Part shown: piece after piece, positions 43,201-51,394 of the stretch | How the letters are laid out: the number at the start of each line of letters is the position of its first letter | Position numbering within the stretch: the first letter of the stretch is position 1 | Origin: Albugo candida | Lineage: Eukaryota; Oomycota; Peronosporomycetes; Albuginales; Albuginaceae | Direction of reading: 5' to 3' | Assembly (NCBI GenBank): GCA_905220665.1 | Contig: CAJNAR010000150.1 | Coordinates: 558,001-622,000 of the forward strand | DNA: 64,000 nucleotides | Made by a program: the position numbers and the translations under genes | The notes under the pieces: model-generated | What the model was told of the DNA's origin: nothing | Seen by the model: only the letters and a program-made list of their open reading frames with translations | The model's database searches: none

Positions 43201-45631
43201 TTTCGGCTATGCAGAAGATAAATACTCGTTCGGTTTTGACCTTCCGCTGCGTTTTGATTTTATAACGTATGATCAAGTCACTCAGTACTGGCAGGCATTG
43301 GAATGTTTATGTCTCGAGAAGGTGATGGCGGAAATGTCTTCAACGTCAGCGTTGTCATGTGCTTTTAGTCGCGTACCACTTCCCGAAAGAATTCGCACTC
43401 TGCAAATGTTTCGTGTAATCGGATGGAAGCCACACGGGCAGAAAATACGAAAGGCCAGAAATCTCCCAATTGATACTAGCGGTATTGTCTCCAGATTAAT
43501 TCGAAAACGCCGTATCAGCAAGAATACACATACTGCAAAGAAATGTTTGAAAAGACAAAAGTTGTCCGAAAAATCAGCATCATCGCCAACAGCGTCAGAA
43601 ACAACAAAGTGGCTGAAAAAAACAAGTCGAGAAGTCACATCTCTACCCAGTAGACGGCGTGGCACCCGATCTGCCATTTCTCTATGGACCACTGAACAAG
43701 ATGAGTTACTACAAAATTTATACATTAAGACTACAAAAGCGAATTGGCTGGCACCAATTCCAAACGAGCTGAAGGAATCTCAGAGTGTCGTTTGTTTCCG
43801 TGCCCCATGCTTTGTTGGGCTGCGCGCAAATTATAGAGAGATTGCTAAAACGCTGGGGAAAACACGGCAAGATGTGCTGCAGCGATTAAAAAAGGTATGC
43901 AATGAACCCCGCTTTTTGCTAATGATGGAGCATGCAAAACATGAACTTCAAACTAAAAATACGGTATTCAGCGATGAAGAATCTGTCATTGCGTCGAACG
44001 ACCTAACAGCTCTATTCCGACGAGCTGTGATGATGAATATTTGTTCACAAGAAGAATACAACCCACTGATAGCGGAACAATTAGTATGCCAGTGGCATCC
44101 CAACAATGTACGGCTGATTTGGCGCTATTTGTGGCTCAATTCTTGGATAGTGCGATCCAGAGCATATACGCAACACGATCGAGTATTTGTTCCGAGCCAG
44201 TACCTCCGAAATTTTTTGAAGTTACAGCCGCCAACTTACCCCGTGTCTTTATTTCTTCAAGCTGCAGACCCTGATAGTATGATAGAGTCAAATCAAGGCT
44301 ACTCTCCGACCTCGTCAAGAGACTTGGCAGTCTCATCATCAGACATCCCATCAAAATGTAGTACATATCAACATTGTACTCGTGATGGAGAAACATCGAC
44401 TGACGACCAATTTTTCGAGACTGATGCAGTGCCTGGAGATTGTGCATTGGTATTGTCATGTCAGGTGCTTGGAAGCTGCATCTTGGTACCATCATATCAG
44501 GACAATGGCAATGGAGACTTGCCAGTCAAAACTTCCATGGACGAGAAAAGATCGAAGGTTTCGTCTATCGGAAACAACGAATGCAACAACAAGACGAATG
44601 TTGTTGGCTTTGCTGCTCATGTCACAGAGTACACTGGTTGCGTGGACCATTTTGCGCTGATCGACTTGTGGCAAGTAGTGCTGAGATTTCGTTTCGAGAC
44701 TACTGGTACACCGGATGTTCCTGAGCAATTACAGACGTTTTCAATGGTGCCACTTGATTCAGAAAGTACGTCCTGTTGCATTAATGACATCAATCCAGAC
44801 TGGACCGCCTTTAAGCCGCTATTGGTCTCAAACTTAGAGAATGATATCATATCAACCACAGAGAAACGCTGCGGTGAAGGAATCACTTTTGATGACTTAC
44901 TATTGTGCCTAAAAATGCCGAAATTTGCCTTGGCGGAAGATGGCAAGATAATGACTGCTATTCATTCATCGAGTCACGGAAGTCGTGTCGAAGAATTTGT
45001 GGTGGATGTACTGAATTCATGCGTGAAGAAGAATCAGCTATTGCGCGTGAATGGATACGATCGACAAATATATGTCCACCCAAAGTTCGGCAATAAGTGG
45101 CTTCTCCACTCTTATAAGCTCGTAGCTGATCGGCGATGTCCGTCAATTGAACGCGTTGATTTTGACCTAAGCAATGGCACACTACTATACCCTTGGTCCA
45201 AAATGGATGGAGAAGTAAATGAAATGTTTCTGGTCTCCATTCAGCGTAGAATCGTGGCTTGCTTACTGGAGAAACCAGGAATTACGGATCGACACATCCA
45301 ACGCGAACTAAATGGACTATTGACATTACAAGACACACGTGAAGTCCTTGCAATGCTGGTTCGGAAAGCCGTAATCTACTATAGGGGTATGCAGTCGCTC
45401 AACAGCGGCGGTCAAGACTGTCCTACTACTATGAAGAAGTGCATGTTATGGGACCGCTGCTTTCAACTCTCGAAAAACATTTCTCAAATAGACGGAAGTG
45501 GTAACGGTCCGAGTATTGTCCGATTGCAGTTGCCTAAGGTGGATCACGGTCGAAAACTGGTTGAATCACATTACTTTCCTCATGTTGATTGTATCCAGCG
45601 TTTTGGCAATATGATACAGGAAATCTTCTAA
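40241..45631 (+). CDS. TFIIIC largest-subunit-like protein (B-block binding)
   Basis: A single 1796 aa exon. I take it as the GTF3C1/TFIIIC220 (yeast Tfc3) type, which binds the B box of tRNA promoters and recruits TFIIIB for RNA polymerase III. The N-terminus (ELVHQLLTKCLDHIALYGNEG) and the winged-helix-like block at about 170-200 (QMKILEFIGQCRHIGITFSELQKKLEAD), followed by LDTLISYRLVVKR, fit the B-block region. Further winged-helix-like segments occur (HLYDYIIKSQDRGTTIIDLRNEY, about 430). A basic region (about 1080-1145) precedes a Myb-like segment (LWTTEQDELLQNLYIK, about 1148). The C-terminus has more helical repeats (RRIVACLLEKPGITDRHIQREL). The call rests on layout and length more than on strong sequence identity. 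Its 5' half has a broken inverted copy at 56-61 kb. Confidence 0.7.
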   Translation: MELVHQLLTKCLDHIALYGNEGVLVSTLFAEVLHDVPSPSVEIQKCLWKLLLGQAASSIITFHVRPSQVRQYCFSSATSVSGDEEESLTRSNVQVAKESVLFCTVDCPELKQDQLHKAANRDRLALLKALSMFDDVHTLWSSLHVVGCHDLRLRALNLPPREYFEQSQMKILEFIGQCRHIGITFSELQKKLEADMVRKMEETYVLPVHNGKLCLFGHDTLNKDDFIVHAKGDKDAKPTPCNLKKLHYILDTLISYRLVVKRIMLVQNPTLRRLNILHLPRFAGMFHPEMLNKTAEFVFDDTYKAQLIQSAINYLQKQVNKSAVVVEMGYDLGLNRRQLEVLRTCIARETKKNAQSNMKFPLIYYQAALPHRGNSNKEKKLLNCVKYVGVCEEVHGTSSQSLMSRSGNEYQDSVMEMDTAKPKGIFIELGLIQHLYDYIIKSQDRGTTIIDLRNEYSLPGSKLPYKLLGETVSRYQLVARQELIGKNDGFRFFSRASADGREIIPKVCKDDLQKAKCTPQQYPTVKNKASRTDADDVSGLAASQRLENNNLTAFSKESAGTSSWKKTFKDAINSEGVHTVEGNRIQRLFVIMERVEKEKIVALYSLKASIIAFESKIADKRGNAHIAALIDTRTLQRLVLQLQSENKLKVLKREIQPRNVTGKVRTLHYVVSPSHEHDEAMFHDFMHSCARDERLRRIHQSQSIESNVMMVKDRVYHDATGVHRSFASAGTNGLNTCPTAKDHSMEAAQELQDTSGRHLGPVLQYRERGHLKRYENSMIKRQYRKLGLAFGVMFRSKVLHEFLWTFLNQNPNNHIREFSDQRHTHCTTAENGTSGILFSLQEVLDAMPVSTYITIFAGGSLLNAQEFAQVQNVISSNNTFSALPDDLRERLRYRERMRTRKALGILVDLHLILPRRLAIGNLKDVLVKKCNDADLCDEFSRALFANANNYLFLLRTENVRIVLSLEKDTEGADNFNVMCKKLTSLRVFGYAEDKYSFGFDLPLRFDFITYDQVTQYWQALECLCLEKVMAEMSSTSALSCAFSRVPLPERIRTLQMFRVIGWKPHGQKIRKARNLPIDTSGIVSRLIRKRRISKNTHTAKKCLKRQKLSEKSASSPTASETTKWLKKTSREVTSLPSRRRGTRSAISLWTTEQDELLQNLYIKTTKANWLAPIPNELKESQSVVCFRAPCFVGLRANYREIAKTLGKTRQDVLQRLKKVCNEPRFLLMMEHAKHELQTKNTVFSDEESVIASNDLTALFRRAVMMNICSQEEYNPLIAEQLVCQWHPNNVRLIWRYLWLNSWIVRSRAYTQHDRVFVPSQYLRNFLKLQPPTYPVSLFLQAADPDSMIESNQGYSPTSSRDLAVSSSDIPSKCSTYQHCTRDGETSTDDQFFETDAVPGDCALVLSCQVLGSCILVPSYQDNGNGDLPVKTSMDEKRSKVSSIGNNECNNKTNVVGFAAHVTEYTGCVDHFALIDLWQVVLRFRFETTGTPDVPEQLQTFSMVPLDSESTSCCINDINPDWTAFKPLLVSNLENDIISTTEKRCGEGITFDDLLLCLKMPKFALAEDGKIMTAIHSSSHGSRVEEFVVDVLNSCVKKNQLLRVNGYDRQIYVHPKFGNKWLLHSYKLVADRRCPSIERVDFDLSNGTLLYPWSKMDGEVNEMFLVSIQRRIVACLLEKPGITDRHIQRELNGLLTLQDTREVLAMLVRKAVIYYRGMQSLNSGGQDCPTTMKKCMLWDRCFQLSKNISQIDGSGNGPSIVRLQLPKVDHGRKLVESHYFPHVDCIQRFGNMIQEIF

Positions 45632-45840
45632 TCTAACGAGAATTTATTTCGATGTCTGAGATTTGTGTGAAACTGTATCGAAGATTGCACTTGTTGCGAA
45701 TTGGAGGTGTGATGTTGTTTTTTCATCATACGATAATCAATAGATACCTTTAGAGAAAATGCTTGTTACAGCATTTGAAGCTCCAGTGTGTGCTCACATT
45801 AATCCAGGTTCTAATCAGCATCCAACAATTCTCAAACTCG

Positions 45841-47195
45841 ATGGTACTTGGCCGTCTTTTACGACAAATTCCATGTCGTCTTCGCTTCCAGAAACACATC
45901 CTATCGTCACGCCTGTTTCATGGATCAGTAGGCATCGTAGGCCTTCCCAACGTAGGAAAGTCGACATTGTTCAATGCCCTTACGAAAACGCAGATCGCCC
46001 AGGCAGCAAATTATCCATTTTGCACTATCGATCCAAATATTGCTTTAACAGCAGTCCCCGATGAGCGCGTTCATGAGCTTGCAAAGCTGGAAAACTCGCA
46101 ACAGACTATCGAGACCCAGGTTTGTATCTATTAATTATGTACTCAGTGATAGTCTAATTGCTTATAGACCCACCCAGCTAGAGTTTGTCGATATTGCTGG
46201 CTTGGTTCGAGGTGCTTCCAAAGGAGAGGGATTAGGCATGCCGTAGTAATTGATTTCTCGAAATGCCACTCATTTTAGTATCATTGCTGGCTAATAGGAA
46301 ATCAGTTCCTGAATAACATTCGACAGGTTTCAGTCATAGCCCATGTCCTTCGCTGCTTTGAAGACACGGACATTGTGCATGTGGACTCTCGCATTGATCC
46401 TATAAGTGACCTCCTAACCGTTCGAACTGAGCTGGCTTTGGCTGATCTGCAGACAGTGGAGAGAAAGCTCGAGAATATGACCAGAAAGAAAACGTATGAT
46501 TCATTTTGGCATCAAGTTTGAGTTTTTTGACAATCTGATTTCTTGTTAGATTACTTGACAAAAAGAATGCCGTGCTCTTACATGTGCTTGAGCGATCAAA
46601 AGCTCAACTGGAGAATGATTTATATTTACAAAGATTGGACTTTGAAGATAGTGAAGAAAGAATACAATTTGAACAGCTGCAATTATTGACAGCCAAAAAA
46701 GTCTTATATCTTTGTAACGTTTCTGAAGGTGAGGCTAAAAGTGGCAACGAGATGACACAAAACGTATCGACAATGGCCAAGTCAGAGGGAAACATTTGTC
46801 TCGTCATATCCGCAGCATTGGAGGAAGCCGCTGCAAGTTTTGAAGATGATGCGACCCAATTGGAATACCTGGAATCTTGTGGAATGGCCGAAACAGGATT
46901 GACAAAAGTCATTCAAGCGTGCCGGGACATTTTACAATTGCAGACATTCTATACAGTTGGTCCGAAAGAAGCTCGTGCTTGGAGCATACGAAAAGGATTT
47001 ACTGCAGCTGAAGCAGCAGCTACCATCCATTCAGATTTTGCACGACTTCTTATCCGGGCCGAGACGATCTCTTATCATGACTTTATCCAGGCTGGGAATG
47101 CGAAGATCGCAAAAGAGAAGGGTTTAACCCGGGCTGAAGGGAAAGATTACATATGTCAAGACGGCGATGTATTCAACTTTTTGGTAGGCAGATAA
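45841..47195 (+). CDS. Organellar-type YchF/OLA1-family GTPase (Obg-related ATPase)
   Basis: Four exons, 45841-46119, 46178-46235, 46298-46493 and 46550-47195, give 392 aa. It has a bacterial-type YchF layout: GLPNVGKST (P-loop), [38 protein letters not shown] (G3 and switch), then a coiled coil and the C-terminal TGS domain ([29 protein letters not shown] [22 protein letters not shown]). I chose the ATG at 45841 because it gives a basic, amphipathic presequence ([18 protein letters not shown]), which suggests mitochondria. The second intron (46236-46297) starts GC rather than GT; only this choice restores GLGNQFL. The first intron ends at CCCAG, which matches bacterial YchF in length. Confidence 0.9.
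46236..46297 (+). other. GC-AG intron in the YchF gene
   Basis: A 62 nt intron with 5' GCATGC and 3' CTAATAG. Use of the nearby GT (46243) would shift the frame out of the invariant GEGLGNQFL motif, while the GC site restores it exactly. Confidence 0.65.
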
Positions 47196-47291
47196 GAAAT
47201 AGATCTAATCGATGCATTCTACTGTTTTGCATACGTTCTGCATAAATGTGGCTGAACACTAAGTAGGGCTCAATCAGACATAAAGCCAGCC

Positions 47292-48522
47292 ATGATTCAA
47301 GACATACATCCCATCTTTCAAGCGTTCTTAGGCACTTGTTTTACATGGGGACTGACTGCCATGGTATAGTCATACATCTTTAATCATTGCATTGCAATAT
47401 TATTGTGACACCTACCCATCTACTAATACATTTTTTATGTTGTTGCGATGATGTAGGGTGCAGCTCTTGTGTATTTGTTGGATATCGATGACAAAGTCAA
47501 AAGTAAAAAAATGCTTGATGCTATGCTGGTGCGGCTCTTCAAATAAGTGTTCGCACCTTCCATACAGTGAAAAGTGATTGTAGGGATTTGCAGGGGGAGT
47601 GATGCTGGCAGCTTCATATTGGTCACTATTGGCTCCAGCTATTGATATTGCCCAAGAATCTCAATTATACGGCACCGATGGCCGCTGGGTGTTTCTTCCT
47701 GTTAGCATTGGGTTTGCGCTGGGAGCAGGGGCCATGCTGGCGACAGAAAGTATTTTACTTCTATTGCAATCAAATTCGATTAAATCGCATGACATCAGTA
47801 AAAAGTGTGACGATATGCCGAAGCAAGAAACATCTGGTAATACAGGCAAGCTTGAACTTTACTCCCTTCTATTCACGGCGTGTTCTTGATAGCTTGTGCT
47901 TACAGAACACGACCTGAATCCCATGACATGTTTTGGCGTTGGAAAGAATGTGGATGAGTGAGATGCACTTTGCTAATCTTGAATTCAAGTATATGAACAA
48001 TTCCATTAGGTCACGTCGAGTTCTGCTTTTAGTCATTGCGATCACATTGCACAACTTTCCTGAAGGTCTAGCTGTCGGTGTTGGTTTTGGAAGCATTGGT
48101 CAGAGCGTCAAGTCCACATTTGCAAATGCAGTCAATCTGGCAGTTGGAGTCGGATTGCAAAACTTCCCAGAAGGGCTCGTTGTCTCGATGCCTCTTCGAC
48201 GTGCAGGGATGTCACCTTTCCGCGCTTTTATGTGGGGGCAATTGAGTGGCATTGTGGAACCTGTAGGCGGTGTGGGTGAATCGCTTTGACCAGAGACAAT
48301 ACAAGTTGTGACGTATTTTCATAGATACTAGGAGCCGCTTCTGTGCTGTACATCCAGCCGTTACTACCGTATGCACTATCATTCGCAGCTGGAGCCATGA
48401 TTTTCGTTGTTGTTGATGACTTGATCCCAGAAGCGAATCGAAGCGGAAATTCAAAATTGGCAACTATTGGAATAATCGCAGGGTTTATTGTGATGATGAG
48501 CTTAGACGTGGCATTTAGTTAG
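47292..48522 (+). CDS. ZIP-family zinc transporter, ZIP11 (SLC39A11) type
   Basis: ZIP proteins move zinc into the cytosol; ZIP11 forms its own subfamily on Golgi or related membranes. Six exons, 47292-47363, 47457-47528, 47584-47836, 47906-47957, 48010-48271 and 48325-48522, all fit by phase and give 302 aa. Signs in order are [20 protein letters not shown] (TM1), [20 protein letters not shown] (TM2), [16 protein letters not shown] (TM3), a short loop, [23 protein letters not shown] (TM4 with the metal-binding HNFPEG), [17 protein letters not shown] (TM5, QNFPEG), GQLSGIVEP (TM6), [24 protein letters not shown] (TM7) and [11 protein letters not shown] (TM8). The cytosolic loop is short and lacks a His-rich run. 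Confidence 0.93.
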
Positions 48523-48565
48523 ACCGGAAAGGTCTGGCGATAGTAATCCAGCTGTGCAATTTTCT

Positions 48566-50173
48566 CTACTCATTGTCTGTTTCCTCTAGCAAGACAAATG
48601 TGGTATTTACACCATGTTGTTCATTATCAAATGTTTCGTCGTATGTCGGATTCCCACATTCGTAGTGTTTCATCAATCTGGGCGAAACTGCCAACAGGAT
48701 CAAAAAACACAACAGCGCTAGAGCCAGTTGGTCGACTCTAGTGAACGTTCCAGAAGAGATTATTCGTGATACGATAGTTCGAAATGTTGCCGGTGACTGG
48801 GAGGCCATTTTGATCATCGAGGATTTCGTGACTGATATTTGTGAGCAATTTGCTGGTGCAATACCAATTTGCCGATTTTCCAGATCATAAACAATGTTGT
48901 GATCAATCAGTACACTAGCTCCTAATATCGTTGCTCCTACTTGCGCGGTAAATGAAATTGTTCCTTCGTATCGGTTGACTCCAGCTGCGATATAATACTG
49001 CAAGGCTTTCATGCATATTGTCGCACCGCCTTCGAAATGAAAGCATATCCGTGGTAGCGTGTCAAGCCCTTGTTTTACTGCCGGGAAATGCATTATTGTA
49101 CGAAATAAAGGTGGAGCAACATTTCCACCTGTAGCTTCTTCCCACGCTTGAAGAAAGGCTGATTTGACCTTCATTGGGAGATACAAAAACGTCGTTCCAC
49201 TGTCAAAGACGCAGCCTCGTCCCTGATTGTAGTCGCTAGACTCGACATGCAATGGAACGTGATCTATTTCAACGGACTTTAAATTCACAACCCAGTACTG
49301 ATAAGTACTTTTCATTAGTGGAGTGTACATAATCTTGGGCTGGTTTATCAAATCTTCAACCCCTCCCAGCACCAATTTGCCACCGTCAGTTGCGAGACAC
49401 TGACTGAATACACGTTGTTTTAGTACCTTCTCACGATAGAGCTGCTCCAAAATGGAGTCTTTATGTATTGATAAACCCATGATACCGTCTGCGGATTGCT
49501 GCATGAAAACGCCAGATTGGCGAAAGATGCACCCAAATTCAATGTTGCCTCCAAAGGCTTTCGTCTTCCCGAAAGAAATATAATCTTCTACCTTGTAAGC
49601 CTCCCACATATCGCCTTCTACGTATATCTGACCATATTTACATTTTTTGTCGACACACTCGTCGCAGTTGTCCCACACATCGAGAAAATTTGTAACGGAA
49701 TCGCAGTGTACAAAATGGCCATGACTGGTTGACTTTTCTAAACGGTAAGGCGGATTCTTATGATGTTGTCCACACGCAGTACATTGATCACATAGGAAAG
49801 CTGTTCTACCACTTCCTGTGTCGATGATCAGTTCTCGTCTTTGACCCCCGACATCTACCTCAACAGTATGCGATCCTTCTCCACGGGATACGCTGGTCTC
49901 CACATGATTTTCCGTCGAACTGTGCGTATGATTTGTGAATAATCTCTTAATGTATCGAATAAATTCTGGTTCTTTAAGTTTCCGTTCAGCGGAACGAGCC
50001 AATAGATATTCTGATGTATTTTGTCCGCAAGATGCTTCAGTAATAAGCTCCAATTCATTCGGTACGGTCATGTGTAATTTTTTCAGTCTCAAGCGCATCA
50101 ATCCAGGAATCGCTGTGATCTCGCTATAATGCCCAGCGCAGTTTAATATCGTCAAGTACAATATAGGTTTCAT
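48566..50173 (-). CDS. Membrane-anchored aspartic protease (pepsin family A1)
   Basis: One exon. The frame is open from 50308 (580 aa), but I start at 50173 (MKPILYLTILNCAG), which gives a signal peptide and 535 aa. A propeptide-like region follows. The catalytic motifs are DTGSGRTAF (about residue 116) and DSGTTFLYL (about 323), with SADGIMGLS and LGASVLIDHNIVYD typical of the two lobes. The first lobe has an extra Cys-rich loop (CDQCTACGQHH, CDECVDKKC), as in BACE-like and apicomplexan or oomycete forms. A membrane helix near the C-terminus (LALALLCFLILLAVSP) is followed by a short acidic tail. It probably works in the secretory pathway or at the surface. The start codon choice is not certain. 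Confidence 0.9.
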   Translation of the reverse strand: MKPILYLTILNCAGHYSEITAIPGLMRLRLKKLHMTVPNELELITEASCGQNTSEYLLARSAERKLKEPEFIRYIKRLFTNHTHSSTENHVETSVSRGEGSHTVEVDVGGQRRELIIDTGSGRTAFLCDQCTACGQHHKNPPYRLEKSTSHGHFVHCDSVTNFLDVWDNCDECVDKKCKYGQIYVEGDMWEAYKVEDYISFGKTKAFGGNIEFGCIFRQSGVFMQQSADGIMGLSIHKDSILEQLYREKVLKQRVFSQCLATDGGKLVLGGVEDLINQPKIMYTPLMKSTYQYWVVNLKSVEIDHVPLHVESSDYNQGRGCVFDSGTTFLYLPMKVKSAFLQAWEEATGGNVAPPLFRTIMHFPAVKQGLDTLPRICFHFEGGATICMKALQYYIAAGVNRYEGTISFTAQVGATILGASVLIDHNIVYDLENRQIGIAPANCSQISVTKSSMIKMASQSPATFRTIVSRIISSGTFTRVDQLALALLCFLILLAVSPRLMKHYECGNPTYDETFDNEQHGVNTTFVLLEETDNE

Positions 50174-50343
50174 GGCTCGCACATAAGATTTGAAGAGAAT
50201 TGATGTTACTGTGAATATATGCTGGTGATGAGCGACCTTTAACAGCAACAAAGTGATGTTTAGCCGATCGATAACGCTTGTATATATATATACCATTCTT
50301 TGGATCAAGAAGATTACATTTTTTTGATAGTAAAAGCAAGATT

Positions 50344-51335
50344 ATGTGTGTTCTCTGTGATAAACATATAAAGTACGATACTCGAGGTCTGGAAATGGCT
50401 ACTTCTGAAATGCCGTCACATATCATAGACCATGTTTATGTTGGGTCTCGCCAACATGCACGAGGGTATGACATACTGAAACAACTTAAGATCACACATA
50501 TACTCAATGTGAGTCAATACGAGAGCTGTGATCTTTCTTACAGCTTTTCTCTTCCAAAGTATAGGTAACTCCATCGCGAGATACAGATCCTATTTCCGGA
50601 GTCCCGAACTTTTTTGAGAAAAAGAAGCTGTTCATGTGAGTTTCTGTCAACTAGGTGCACCGTGTTGAAATAGTGAACCTCTGTATGACTCAGATATCGC
50701 CGGTGCGCAATATTTGACAGCAAATCAGAGGATTTGGGTCCGATTATCGAAAGCTCCGTGGATTTCATCGAAACCGCGAAACATTACGGTAAAGTTCTTT
50801 GACTTTCTTGTCTGGTAGCATATTTACCGAAATTGTAGCAAACTATTGTGCTGGCTCATACAGGGCGGATACTTGTGCACTGCAACAAAGGCATCAGTCG
50901 TTCGGTATCGTTGGTGGTAGCTTACATTCTAAAGTATCACCATCTAAGTTACGACGAAGCACTCGCTCTAGTGAAAAAGAAAAGACCAGTTGTAAGCTTT
51001 TATGGAACAATTTCTATTCGAATTCTGGTGATTCCAATTGTGTTTGATATGCGAAGTAGGCAAGTCCCAACACTACCTTTCTTCATCAATTGCAGGCATA
51101 TGCGCGAAAGCAAAATTGTCAGAAGATACCAACTACATCAGAAGTGGAGAAAGACGAACAAAGCTCACTTATAGGACCTTCGATGCGATATGCAGTCGAA
51201 ACATTGATAGGGCCAAAACTACCAAAAGATATGCGAAGTACAGAATCACGAGCATGCGAGACAAACCGTGTTGAATCTGCTGAATCCAATTCAAGTCAGG
51301 AGCCACGAATCCATAAGAAGCGTAAGGTAGACTAA
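50344..51335 (+). CDS. Dual-specificity protein phosphatase, C-terminal NLS-like motif
   Basis: Five exons, 50344-50508, 50565-50635, 50694-50788, 50864-50991 and 51060-51335, give 244 aa with all phases consistent. The DSP domain runs from about 22 to 165: IIDHVYVGSRQHARGYDILKQL, ITHILNV, a short variable part, the catalytic P-loop HCNKGISRS (Cys nucleophile, Arg) and AYILKYHHLSYDEAL, then KKKRPVASPNTTFLHQLQAYARK. The general-acid Asp is likely in RRCAIFDSK. The tail (about 170-244) is charged and ends HKKRKVD, which looks like a classical nuclear import motif. This suggests a nuclear phosphatase, perhaps acting on a MAP kinase; that is inference. Confidence 0.88.
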
Positions 51336-51394
51336 TACTGAGAACTGTTGGCATTAGCTAAGAATGAAAGAGAATAGCTGATAGTATTACGAGT

